Source: Daedaleopsis sinensis (Eukaryota; Basidiomycota; Agaricomycetes; Polyporales; Polyporaceae). From it: a DNA stretch of 64,000 nucleotides. The position numbers and the translations under genes were made by a program. Position 1 is the first letter of the stretch, and every line of letters starts with the position of its first letter. The stretch is from NCBI GenBank assembly GCA_033807695.1, contig CM066311.1, forward strand, positions 2,232,001 through 2,296,000, read 5' to 3'. Shown here piece after piece: positions 35,797-46,411 of the stretch. The notes under the pieces are model-generated. The model was not told the DNA's origin, searched no databases, and saw nothing but the letters and a program-made list of their open reading frames with translations.

Positions 35797-36219
35797 GAGC
35801 GCGAGGGGGCTGGTGCTGGTGCTGTGCTTACTGTGCGGATGCGAATTGTTGTATTCTATCGCGTCGTCGAACGGCTGCTGTATCGATACATCGTTCCGAC
35901 ATACACGAACAAGATGTAGGTTTATGAATGGGTTGCCATGCGCTCGGCTTGAGTTGCGATCGTCAATGTGATTGTGTGGATGATGGCAGACTTACGACGG
36001 ACTGAGGTGTCCCCTTGACTGGACAGACCCGGCTCTTAGTAACAAAACAAGGCACTGGCACACCAGTGGGGAAAACTTCCAGCGATGCCGTCCGTTCACG
36101 ACGTCTAATTGTTTGCTACTTCACACGCACATGTCCACATTCGATGTCCTCGCGCTCGTCAATATGAATAGTCTTTCTCTGCCAGCCCATAAGGACGGGC
36201 CTTGAATTCGTTGTCATGC
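35797..36219. other. intergenic stretch between convergent genes
   Basis: Contains terminators for YVH1 and the 7TM gene. No further feature. Confidence 0.55.
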
Positions 36220-37697
36220 TCAGCACTCCGAGTCTCGTTTCCAGGATCCCGTAGAACTGCGCTCTAGCGGTGAACCCTCGACTCCACGTTGAGGTCGAGG
36301 CGGCGTACGTATACTCGCCGCATCGCGATCCGAGTTACATGGTACCATTTTGGGAAAAGCGACGGACTGGCGGTCCGAGTCGGCTTCCCCTCCGCCGCCG
36401 CCGCCTCCCGGCTGTGCTAGACCTAGACTGAGAGAGCGCGGCCTTGCGCTCGCATGCGGCGGGGGAAGGAAATTGAGGGACGTCAGTATCGAGGTAGGGG
36501 GCTTGTCTTCCTTGTGCGCGTGCGCGCGAACGATGAGCACGGTAAAGACTAGACCCGTGACGGGAGGGAGCTGAGAGGACGGCGATGGGTCGTGAGCCAC
36601 AAGAGAGCGACTGCCAGCGTGGGCCGGTGTACACGCACCGCGTCTAGGAAGAGGAAGAACACATTCGATCCTGCGCGGTCGCTGACTACTAGGATGAGTA
36701 GGTGAGCGCAGTACAACGCAGCTGGTGTGCCAATGCCAGTGTAATGGATATCTCAGCACTTTGCACGTGCACGTTGAGAGCGTCGCAGAGGACGCACCCG
36801 TCTGGATCATCACCTCAAACACATGCGCGGTCGGATTGTGTCCCATGCTGAAGATCTGGGGCGGTACGCGGGAGTGGACGCGCCAGATTTTCCAGCAGAT
36901 CATGCCTGTTAGATAGCAGCGAGTCATATGAGCTGCCGAGCGTACCCCGAAGACGGTGTCAGGTCCGACCCACCCGCACAGAGCATGTTGAGCGCAAATG
37001 TGATGGCGAAGAAGTCCCGCACTGGGATGGCGACGCCTGCCATGATCGGATCGCTCCCGGTACTCGTTTGGGAGAGGGCCCATGTACTCCAGATTCCGAG
37101 AGCTGCCACCAGCACGTGAGATGCTGTCAAGAAAGAATACAACTTTGAAGAGATCTAGAGACACACCTATGTCAGCGAGCAGAAGACCGACAGGGACGAG
37201 GATGGCGAAGGTGTTCATATTCCACACTATAAAAGTACGATATACCTTGCCAATCACGAAGTTAGAGAGGGGACTCATTCTCATACGTACGAAGGTGTAT
37301 ATACTTACCATGATGATGTCGGATATTAGGGCGAGCGCGACAATCGCGGCATTCTTCGCGACCGACAACGTTGACGCAACCTCTGCGTACACAAGCGTCG
37401 GGTTTGGCTGCTTGGAAAGCGAGAGTCCGCCCTCGTGCCGCTTACGGTGCAGTATTGTGGCGCATTGCTGAAGGTAGACTAGATATGCGCCTGCGGTGTA
37501 ATGTGAGGGGGACGCTCGGCGCCACTAGTCGCGTACATCAAAGTACACTCACCGAACGCGAAGAGCTGTAGCCAGAAGCCTATGGTGCGTGCGTTCTGAT
37601 AGAGAAGGGCGGTCATGAATGTTTGAACGTTGGACGACGGTCGTCGTGGATGGAAGGGAGAAGTCGGAGCTCCGACGTCGACTTTCAGTTTTGACAT
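36220..37697 (-). CDS. basidiomycete seven-transmembrane protein
   Basis: Spliced exons give a polytopic membrane protein. The start at 37697 (MSKLKVDVGAPTSPFHPRRP) precedes TM1 around IGFWLQLFAFGAYLVYLQ. Further helices: VAKNAAIVALALISDIIM, NTFAILVPVGLLLADIG, FFAITFALNMLCAGLICWKI, ALYCAHLLILVVSD and a RAGSNVFFLFLD segment followed by PPVTGLVFTVLIVRAHAHK. The C-terminal tail is cytoplasmic-like: Ser/Pro/Gly-rich with a poly-Gly run, ending SWKRDSEC. This family of orphan 7TM proteins is widespread in Agaricomycetes; receptor function is unproven. All exons keep frame in this model, with six or seven introns of 50-70 bp. Confidence 0.78.
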
Positions 37698-40058
37698 GAA
37701 ATTTGAAAACTCCACCCGCTCCTGACCGAGGATCTTCTTGGAGGATCAGTCAGCCCCGCATGCACGTTCTACATTGACGGTTGTGAGCGCTGTCCGGTAC
37801 GTCACTGAGTGGGCCAATAGGGGAGTTGAGAAGGATGAGAACCTCCATGAGGCATCTGACATCATGGTCGTCGGAGACTTGTCAAGACGGTTGGCAGTGC
37901 TGAGAACAAGTTGGTACTCACGCTGTAGCTCTTCGCCATTGATTCTAGAAGGGGAGCATGTGACGAACAGGCAGCCTGAATCAGTTCGGTCACTGGCGGA
38001 GTGACAAGTCAGCACAACGCACTAGCAAGCAAACTATTCACGTACCCGCTACGGCGTTCAGAAGCAAGAAGCCAGTGCAAGACTGCGGTGACGATTGCTT
38101 GGCAATTGCCGACTATGATCAAGAAGCAACGGGATTCCAAATCGGAGATTTACCTTCATTAGGCGTATGGGTAGTGGGAGAGATACGGATAACAGGACCT
38201 GTCAGTCCAGCTCCAGCAGGTGACATCTATCTGCTGTCGTCAAGCAGGGGAATAGTAGTCTCAGGTTCAATAGCAGATCTTCCTTACTCACTTCACGATA
38301 TAGTTGACTACGTTGAGCCCCGAGCCCAGCCCCGAACTCATCATTGATTCGCAAACTTGACGTGGACTAGGTGATCACAGTGACCCTTGTTGAGCTGTCC
38401 ACCGCCCGGAGTCTCGGGGTTAAGCGCTAGTCACTGACGGGTGAACCGTCGAGACAGAGCGCAAGTCAGCATGACTGTGTTCAGGTGGGTGGGGAACAAG
38501 GAGAGAATGTCGCGTACCAGTGGAGAGAATCGCTTTGACCGTATACAGGACTACACCGAGGATGTGACACTCCCGGGCCATCGGGTATGTCGGAGCACAC
38601 ACTCAGAATGTTTCCATATATCGCACCGACATGAACGCGCGATGAAGACCGACTCAACCGCAGCAAGTTCACAGGGGTGACAACAACGAGGTCCCGGGAA
38701 TAGCAGTCGCAGCCCTTGCTGCTTCAAACAAGTCGACATAGACGATACGGTTATATGCATACAACGACTTACCACAACCGCAGACGGCCAGAGATGGTAG
38801 GAGGGTAGAGGTTGGGACGCCGTTGGAAACAGGCAGCAGTGAGCGCGAGCTCGAGAGCCTCGGACCAGTAGACTTCCGAACTTCGTAAGCATGACTGATG
38901 TCGGTTTTGTGAACTTTCAACATCTCTAATCTTTCATCTGCTCGAGCCTCATAAAGAGTCAGTACGGGCCCATATAAAATATACTCAGGGTTTGACTGCA
39001 AGACATAGGTGGGGAGGAGTTGAGAGTACGCACTAGCAGACGCGCGGTGAGTCTCGTCACGAAACAGCCTGCCCTAAGGTGACGCGTCAGGCGCTCGGTG
39101 ATCTCGGCATGTTCCGTTCTACTAAACGACCTCCCTTGCCACCCTCTCCGAGTCCGACACGCTGGCAAAGACTTGAGAACAGGCTTTATAGCTTCATGCT
39201 GTCTGTCAGCTGCTCTACTGCAAGCCTCTTAGGCCGAAGGTAAGTACACTCACTAATTCCCATTATCTCCTTGCTAGCTTCTCCTCAGGTCATTGTCCCG
39301 CATCGAAAGTTGAAACTTGAAGGCTCAGGGAGTCCATATGTTGTCTGTGAACTTGGAATGCAAGAGGCTGCAAGATACGGTAGTTCTCCGCCCTAGCGCG
39401 TGGCAACTTCCTCCTGGCAATTTCTGGCAATTGAATTCCCCCGTCGGGCTGACCCAGGATCGAACTCGAATATCATAATAAGCATTGTAGTTCGTATCAT
39501 AATTCATTCCTCGAACCGATCGCGTCTCGAATCGCTGATGCCATGCATACGCAGCGCGCAATCGGTAGTAGTGGGCACCATGACACTGGCAGCTGTAATG
39601 CAGTACGCCCAGTACGCCTTTCCTCTTTGTTCGATGTTGCGCGAGCACTTATGACTACCTGCATTGTTCTCAGCTGCAGCTGTCAGTAACGTCCAATTTA
39701 TGACCACGAAAGTATCGCAGTAGCCCAACTGTAGCCTCCTCCAGAGCTCGTAACTGCAGTATCACCGCTTCGCAAGCGCCTTATTCAACACCGCCCATGT
39801 ACCGCCCATGGGCTCGAGCGAATTCAATGCTACAGTATTCAATGTCGCACAGCGCAAGCACAGCGTCTCAGGTGTGCTTTAGCAGTACGCGGGCGCGCTC
39901 GCCGCTCGACAATACTAGCGGGATCAGGAGGCCGACGAGGCGACCCCGCACGGTTTCAAGCTAAGAGTAGTGTGACAGTGTCGGTCAACTCATATACGTC
40001 GACCGTTACAAGTTCACGTCCGCCACCTTTCCTCCACGCCACCGCACCTGTACCCGCC
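37698..40058. other. long stretch with unassigned short frames
   Basis: About 2.3 kb with several hydrophobic minus-strand segments (for example MARECHILGVVLYTVKAILS near 38540-38600) that resemble pieces of another membrane protein. The frame breaks repeatedly and I could not join them. It may be a decayed 7TM gene. The last 100 bp is the promoter of the CxxC gene. Confidence 0.4.
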
Positions 40059-40945
40059 ATGCTAATCCAACTTTCCCATGTCCTTTGCATCCTTCTCAAC
40101 ATCCTCCTGGTGGTCGCCGACGTACGTCCCCCACTTCATAGCACATACGCTTGACTCACACGCGCCCCCCTGTCTTTCTACAGTCTTCGGCCCTGCGGCC
40201 CCCAGAGCAGCTCGTCAAGCTTACTACACGGCACGACTTGGACGGGAGCAGCGTCTGGCAATGGATCATCAGCCAACACGAGCACGAGCGCCTCACCACG
40301 CTCCTCGAGCGCGACTTCGCCGGGACGGGCCTCGTGTCGACCTTCCTGAACTCGCCGCCAGAGGTGTGCGAGCACTGCGGGAAGGAGACCGAGTTCGTCG
40401 ATTGGTACGTCCCTCCGCCCCCAGTGCCATTGTAGCCTTATGCGACCGTCCCTGACCGACCGACCGCTGCACTGCAGGGTGTACACTGCGCTCACGCGGG
40501 GCGTCCACACGCCCGAGTTCATTTACGAGTCGCTCGTGCTCGGGAACTCGCCCAAGGGCGTCCAGCACGACGTCTACTGCTCGCGCTGCGGCCACCTGAC
40601 CGCATTCCGCAACGTCGCAGGCGCCGAGGGCCTCGCGCCGCATATCTCGCTCTCTCCCGTGCGTCCCCCGTCTGTGCTCCTCCCAGCTGACGGCGCACGC
40701 TCACTGCATCCGGGCCTCAAACAGCCATACGACCGAGCGACGAAGACGTTCGCCAAGTTTGTCGGGAATGCGAGCACACACGCAGAGGTAAGTCGCGTTC
40801 GTGGCACCCGGCGAACCTGAATGCGATCCACCACGTTTCAGACCGCTGATTTTGCCTCCGTTCGTCGTAGCAGGATCTTCCGTCCCGGTCGTCTCGTGAT
40901 GCATCTGAAGAGGAGAAACCGGAACGTGCGCACACCGAGCTGTAG
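40059..40945 (+). CDS. secreted CxxC/CxxC protein, copy 1 (unknown family)
   Basis: Five exons: 40059-40121, 40184-40404, 40478-40658, 40725-40787, and a last exon ending at the TAG 40943-40945. Exon 1 encodes only a signal peptide or anchor (MLIQLSHVLCILLNILLVVA). The core has a polar helical segment (VWQWIISQHEHERLTTLLER), then CEHCGKETEFVDW and GVHTPEFIYESLVLGN, and YCSRCGHLTAFRN. The two CxxC pairs are about 40 residues apart and look like a zinc-ribbon or a two-disulfide site. A short acidic/polar tail ends ERAHTEL. A paralogue with the same exon structure lies at 43337-44298. I do not recognise the family and no enzyme motif is visible. If secreted, disulfides are more likely than zinc. 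Confidence 0.75.
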
Positions 40946-41220
40946 CGCGTCCATCGTAATCTTTCCAGTTCGTCAGTTAGTTGCTTAGTTACGTCCCTCC
41001 CTCCTCATCTAGCATTGTCTTCGCAGAAGGGGCTTTAAGTGCAATGTACAATCCTTTAATCCGGCTCGTCAATTCGAGCACGGTACACACACAATTTGAC
41101 CGCACACAAAGTCCGTAACAAGAGGCGCGATGCCCAGGATGATCTACACAATGTAATCCAGCAGTTTGAAAGTACAAGTACCTCAGCCTGAGCCATCGCA
41201 GACCATGCTCATCTAGCTAG

Positions 41221-41937
41221 TCACCACTGGCAAGCGTGCCCACTGGCATAAAAGACATGAGGTTCGGCCACCCGAACGACATCGACATCCGGGGGGAGTT
41301 GGAAGTAGCTCCCCCCAAACCTCGCGTCTGACTCAGCAGCCTTGAGCGGCGCGCCGGGCGTGCGGCGGAACGTGCCGCTCCAAGTGTGCGACGGGGTGAG
41401 TATCGGGTCCTGGCACTCGCCACTGCCAGGACGGAGGTGGGGCGGGAGCCGCGAGCGACGCGCAGGCAACTGGGGACGGGCGGCCGTGGGGTCTGAGTCT
41501 GCGTCTAAGTTGGCATCGAAGATCGGCATGCTGGACGATATCGCGATGGCGGGGGCGTACGCGAGTGCCGTTGAAGGAGAAAAGGGCGGGGTCGGGAGCA
41601 TTCTCGGGGAGGGCGGGTTGATGATAATGAGCTGTACCTGTTCCCTTGCAGCCCAGACGGGGTCCATCATCATCTGCATGTCGACGTTGTTTGCATAGGC
41701 GTACGGCCCGAAGGTGGCAGCGGTCTCCTGGGTGGTAGGGGCGGCTGCCTGAGTCGAGGGGTCAGCCGCCTGGGTGGTGTTGAGGTCCTGCTCTGACTCG
41801 TATGTCGCAGCACGGATGAAAGCGTGATAGAGGCGCGCCTGGAGCTCTTGCTTGTTGGGGCGGTAGTCGGGGGTGAAGACGGGCTTGAGGTTCGTAGCTG
41901 GGCCTGCCAGGTCGAACGAGGTAGTGTGCATGGACAT
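41221..41937 (-). CDS. Ser/Pro/Ala-rich protein of unknown function
   Basis: Single exon of 238 codons from ATG 41937 (MSMHTTSFDLAGPATNLKPV). An N-terminal helical segment (NKQELQARLYHAFIRAATYE) is followed by Gln/Thr/Ala-rich and Pro-rich stretches (SPRMLPTPPFSPSTALAY). The end carries FGGSYFQLPPDVDVVRVAEP. No known domain. Codon choice and composition look coding, and the complementary strand has no competing frame of this length. It may be a regulatory or disordered protein. It converges on the CxxC gene at 40059-40945. Confidence 0.55.
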   Translation of the reverse strand: MSMHTTSFDLAGPATNLKPVFTPDYRPNKQELQARLYHAFIRAATYESEQDLNTTQAADPSTQAAAPTTQETAATFGPYAYANNVDMQMMMDPVWAAREQVQLIIINPPSPRMLPTPPFSPSTALAYAPAIAISSSMPIFDANLDADSDPTAARPQLPARRSRLPPHLRPGSGECQDPILTPSHTWSGTFRRTPGAPLKAAESDARFGGSYFQLPPDVDVVRVAEPHVFYASGHACQW

Positions 41938-43336
41938 GATGAGTGAGGCGATGAAGTGCAGAATACGAAAGGGAGATAGAGATAGCCTGTACCCGGTATT
42001 GTTGTGGAGGAGGGGTAGAGGAGTGCGGTAAAGGCCCTGTTGAAAGCGGAATCATATGTAGCTCTTCGGACATCCGACCGCCGGAAACATAAAAGGAAAG
42101 TCAGTGGGTATTGAGGCAGCCTCAGGAGACCTATAGCAGGAGTGCACTAAGTATTACGCTGCGGCTTTTCTGGGTTATCCCGCACATAACCTCAGTCCGG
42201 ATCGCACCAGCTTGCACGCGGATGTCTGCGAATGGAAGTGCGGCGGGATAGAGGAGTGTCTGCAATATTGCAAAATCAGCCATCCGAAGGTCTAGAACTC
42301 AAGTATCGATTTTAGCTTCATGAGCTCACCTAGAACCAGGTTGCGATGCATATCGTCAGCGATATGTAACTCGCGAAACTGCGGTAGAGTCTGACTAGTA
42401 TAGGATCTTGCTACCAATCCACGAGGGTACGTTGCCACGCGGCCGCCATATACATGACGTCTTCATGGGTTTACATCGGTTAAGACCAATTCCATAGCGT
42501 ACTGCCAGAGTTCAATATGGAGCGTAGATCAGCAGTCGAGTCGTCCGCATACTGTGTTCAATATGGAGCATAGATCAGCAGTCGAGTCGTCCGAAAGGTC
42601 AAATCCTGGCAGCTATAGGTCCCCCATGGTGGTCGAGGCTGAAATCTCTATTTGGTTCGATTCTTAGAACTCATTTTCAGGCGCCTAATCTGCTACCACG
42701 TGTCGGAAATTACCGTACCCCAATCTGGATGACTAAGTATCTATTTGCCGTCTTTTGCCCATCGGACATCCATATATGGCAATTTTAGGCCCATCCGTCG
42801 CAATCTGATACATTTTTAAAGGCCATTTTCGCCCTCCAATTTCCATCTTTGCCTCCCGGATTTCAACATTCACCCAGATATGTCCGGATGGGGTTACCCT
42901 AAATACCGACACGGCGCACGACTACAGGCGTCTAACCGTTGTTGTTGCTTTTCGGCTTCCGATGGCATCAATCTGGCATTGTCCAGCGGCCAGACGTCCA
43001 GGTTCTAGTAAGGACCTCTGCTATTTTAAAAGAATTCAATAGCACTCACTCGACTGGACAGGCTTCACACCGCCCTTACTCACATCGCGCCGCTTGGGAA
43101 TAGCATTGTCTCGAGGCTCGAGCGCCGGTATACTGAATGGTGTTCAGCGGCCCACTTGGTGACATGCAGCGTCCGCGCCATGACGAGTTTCGTGAATAAC
43201 TTCAGGGTGTGCACACCGCAGCCGAGGCTCCCCGTCGCTCAAAGGCGCGGTCAACCACTGATGATCATCCTTTAAAGGCAGAGCGATGGGATTCGAAGGG
43301 GCACACCATTTTCCCCGCACAGCGGCCCTGCGTGCC
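41938..43336. other. intergenic stretch with small repeats and a possible MITE
   Basis: No gene recognised. It holds the 37 bp direct repeat at 42511-42593. A roughly 195 bp segment at about 42711-42905 has ends resembling imperfect inverted repeats (GTACCCCAATCTGGAT at one end, ATCCGGATGGGGTTAC-like at the other). A GGTTCGATTC box near 42654 looks like a Pol III B box but lacks a tRNA around it. Confidence 0.45.
42511..42593. repeat. 37 bp direct repeat, two copies 46 bp apart
   Basis: Copies start at 42511 and 42557, both beginning TTCAATATGGAGC and ending GAGTCGTCCG. They differ at one position (G versus A in GAGC(G/A)TAG). Confidence 0.9.
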
Positions 43337-44298
43337 ATGATGGTCAAGGGCTCCCATCTGCTCTACTTTCTCGCCCTCAATGTGCTCGCTGTCGTTGTGA
43401 ATGTAAACATATGTCCGTCGGCTCTTCTTCACATGCATAGTTGATACGACTTCACCCCCAATGCAGACACCAACACGCTCTAGCTCTGAGGAGGGGTTGA
43501 TCAAGAGGCTCACGGACATACGCGGTGCAGACGGAAGAGATGTCTACTCGTGGACCATCAGCGAGAACGAACAGGAGCGCCTGTCCGCTCTGTTCGGGCT
43601 CGATTTCTACGACACGGGAGTTGTGGCGACCCTTGTGAATGCTTCACCGCACGTGTGCGAGTACTGCGGGAAGGAGACCGAATTCATTGACTGGTCAGTC
43701 TTTTGCGGTTCTCACTCCATTTGCGTACATATCTCTGACGAGGCACCTGGATACATATAGGGTGTCCACGGCCTTGATCCGGGGCGTCCACACTCCGGAG
43801 TTCATATTCCAGTCGCTCGTGCTCGGCAACACTCCAAAAGGCCTCAAGCACGACGTCTACTGCTCGCGCTGCGGCCATCTCACCCGGTTCCGCAACAGCG
43901 ACGGGACGGAGGGCCTGGCGCCGCATATCTCGGTTGCACCCGTACGCCCTTTCGTTCGATCTGTGAGACACATCGTCGGAGGCTCATGCGGATTTCACAC
44001 AGCCTTACGATCGTGCGACAAAGACATTCAAGCTATCCAAGCGTGCAGACACCGAGGTAGGTGGCTAGGACGCTCACCCCTTTGGTGCTGAACGTAGACT
44101 AATAATACTGTCAGGAAGCACATGTCGGGGCGGGATCCAGAATGGACCACTCGGACAAGGTGATTCTTCCACCTCAGAATAACATGTATGTATCGGTCGT
44201 CGGTATCTGATCGAGCTCCTTGTCTTACACAGGTGGGAGCGAATTTGGACAGCGGCGTTGTACAGCTGGATCCCGTCGCCGACAACGCCTCTTATTGA
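43337..44298 (+). CDS. secreted CxxC/CxxC protein, copy 2 (unknown family)
   Basis: Paralogue of 40059-40945 with the same exon layout: exon 1 43337-43402 (signal-like MMVKGSHLLYFLALNVLAVV), exon 2 43467-43693, exon 3 starting at 43761, then two short exons and a last exon ending with TGA at 44296-44298. The core repeats the first copy: CEYCGKETEFIDW, GVHTPEFIFQSLVLGN, YCSRCGHLTRFRN, GLAPHIS and PYDRATKTF. By hand, 58 of 73 residues from the first CxxC to the HIS motif are identical. The N-terminal helix is diverged and the C-terminus is different (ends DPVADNASY). Introns 1, 2 and 3 are at the same codons. All four Cys are conserved. A Tc1 transposon begins 157 bp downstream. Confidence 0.75.
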
Positions 44299-44454
44299 CA
44301 CTCGGGCGACTGGGCCGCGAAGCTAGAGCCCGAACCCGCCTCCTACTGGCATTCGAGCAACTGGGCTGTGAGAGCGGATCCGCTTGACGACACAGAGTGA
44401 CTTCACCATGACCGTGCGCTATAGTCGTACGTTCAAGCTTGTAATAGAAACGTA

Positions 44455-44667
44455 CAGTGCTTTACAAAACTGTTTCCAGAAATGTAACTCCGGCGCTAAT
44501 GTGCTCATATCTCCGAAACGGCTTAGGCAATAAATACGGTTTAAATTGCGTTGGATAGGGTTGCTTCTTAGCTTTCGAACGATATATGATTCATGAGATA
44601 TAATTCACAGGGGGCCTAAATATATGGCACCTTTCGACTGCAACTCCTGGAAACAGTTTTGTAACCG
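44455..44667 (+). repeat. left terminal inverted repeat of the Tc1 element
   Basis: 213 bp, starting CAGTGCTTTACAAAACTGTT, next to TA. Within the repeat, its two ends are themselves inverted to each other (TTACAAAACTGTTTCC near the start, GGAAACAGTTTTGTAA near the end), so each repeat resembles a small palindromic unit. Confidence 0.95.
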
Positions 44668-44695
44668 GTGGTCTACAAGCATACATTTTGCAGCT

Positions 44696-44834
44696 CTAGT
44701 ACTTGGTATAGCCTCCCTTTGCCTTGTAAACAGCAGCAACTCTGGCCGGCATGCTCTCGATCAACTTCTGACACTCCTGAGCTGAGATCGCCTCCCACTC
44801 CATCTGTACCCTGTTCCACAACTCCTTCCATCAG
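44696..44834 (-). pseudogene. detached C-terminus of the Tc1 transposase
   Basis: On the minus strand it reads KELWNRVQMEWEAISAQECQ and ends YKAKGGYTKY with TAG. This is the standard C-terminus of Tc1 transposases. It should follow directly after the ADYEKHP segment that lies at about 46455, so about 1.6 kb of inserted DNA separates the two parts. It starts about 30 bp inside the left inverted repeat's inner edge. Confidence 0.88.
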
Positions 44835-45066
44835 CATTCTGTCAACAGCTTTTAGGTCTACTTATCTATAAGTAGACATACTTTTCTGCAAGTTCATAAA
44901 CTTGAGAATAAGTAGACATACTTGGTCAAGTTAGGGTACTTTAAATACTTGATGTGCCACTTACACAGGATTGTGGAGACTGGTAGGACCGGGTAGGCTG
45001 CCAGTATCCATCAGTAAATGTGCTTGTAATTTAAAACCTCTAAAATCTCTAAGGTTACTTATAGAT

Positions 45067-45119
45067 GTACAGCAGTGTTAAAGCAGAGAGATATTATAAT
45101 GTGGGGAGGAGGGAGGGTA
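45067..45119 (+). repeat. left arm of nested inverted repeat
   Basis: 53 bp arm (GTACAGCAGTGTTAAAGCAG...) matching the reverse complement of 45450-45502 except at two positions. It bounds a roughly 436 bp unit that includes the tRNA-like promoter. Confidence 0.92.
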
Positions 45120-45349
45120 AACTTGAAATGTCGGAGAGTCACTACCGGTGGGTGCTTTCAGTGTCATTGTTGATGCAATTAGCAATAAGCCAAACATAAG
45201 GGTTGATTTCTATATGTTAATCAGTAGCAGAAGACACATGAACAAAGGTAGCCTTATGAGTATGTTAGTGAGTCTCCAGGAGGTAAGGTTGCAGAGAATC
45301 TCTGAAGTCAAGCAAAGTACACTATATATGCGCTTTACAACCCTGCTGA

Positions 45350-45449
45350 ATATAAGCCTTCCTGGTGTAGTGGTTGGATTGCCAGTGAGTTTGTTGTGGA
45401 TATGATCTCTGGGTTTGATCCCCCACAGTGCTTTTTCTTTTTCACATTT
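45350..45449 (+). mobile_element. tRNA-derived SINE-like unit (Pol III A and B boxes)
   Basis: TGGTGTAGTGG at 45363-45373 fits the Pol III A box, and GGTTTGATCCC at 45412-45422 fits the B box. Their spacing of about 40 bp is normal for tRNA-type promoters. The flanking sequence does not fold into a proper tRNA: the T-stem pairs only partly. It is therefore read as a SINE head rather than a tRNA gene. A T-rich tail follows and runs into the right inverted-repeat arm. Confidence 0.6.
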
Positions 45450-45502
45450 TGCCCTCCCTCCTCCCCACATTATAATATCTCTCTGCTTTAACACTACTGT
45501 AC
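45450..45502 (-). repeat. right arm of nested inverted repeat
   Basis: Reverse-complement partner of 45067-45119, 51 of 53 positions matching. The two arms may be head-to-head copies of the SINE tail or the ends of a MITE. Confidence 0.92.
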
Positions 45503-45853
45503 ACATTGCTGTAAGCATGCAACTGAAGCAGGGGAGATGACTTTTCGGTCAATTTAAGCTACTATTATATATACTTATGAAGTCACTTATCCTACTTGAT
45601 CAAGTGTCAGTGCTTGAATCAAGCAACCCCACGCGGCTTTACTCAAGTAGCCATACTTATTCAAGTCAGTGTACTTCTTGCTACTTTTCGCACTTATAAC
45701 CCTTGGTCAAGGAGCCCAAGTAGTGTTGACGGAATGCTATGGATGGCTACATCGTTGTCGTGCAGGTACTTGCCGTTCGAAACCAACAAGAGACTCGCAG
45801 TCAGCTGCCACAGTAACCAACAGACATGAAGCCCCCACAGATAGCAGCCTAGC

Positions 45854-45909
45854 CAGCATAGGTAGACCAGCATAGGTAGACCAGCATAGGCAGACCAGCA
45901 TAGGCAGAC
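45854..45909. repeat. 14 bp minisatellite, four units
   Basis: Four tandem units of CAGCATAGG(T/C)AGAC, followed by a partial unit CAGTAGCC. Units 1-2 carry T and units 3-4 carry C at the variable site. Confidence 0.93.
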
Positions 45910-46411
45910 CAGTAGCCCCACAGTAGCACAAGACCTAGACACAGTGAACAACAGTAGAGGGCACAAAGAGGGCAGAGTCAGAGATCTGAGAGGGTGACGG
46001 TCGCGAGGACACCAAGTCCGTAGTCGAGCATCAGCGTCGACCCGGAAACCGCCGCATTGATTTAGGGCAGGCAAAACGTACTATATTGGGCAACTGGCTG
46101 AGCGCTGGCCCTCAGATAGTGAAACACGATCTCGTTCCCCTCGGCTCAAGCCTCGGATTCACTTGCAGTACTTACAGTAGTACTACTAGGCTGTCACCAG
46201 TAGCACTATGTTTCGTAGCTTCAAATCAATAGAGCTCTGTATAATGTAATCTTTCTTGTGCTTTAATCTACAATAGATTACCATTAGTCGACGGACAAGA
46301 CCACAATTTACCAATTATTTGTCCGACACGATCACTCATTACCATAGATGATCAAGCCCCGACGAGCGCTACGGAAGACTATCACTCTCTACCATTGTTC
46401 GTAGTAAGTTA

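Noticed and set aside
42640..42670. Possible tRNA gene from a GGTTCGATTC box
   Set aside because: T-stem does not pair and no A box or acceptor stem is present.
45354..45429. Functional tRNA gene
   Set aside because: A and B boxes are present but the T-stem and acceptor stem do not fold, and the unit lies inside nested repeats, so SINE is the better reading.
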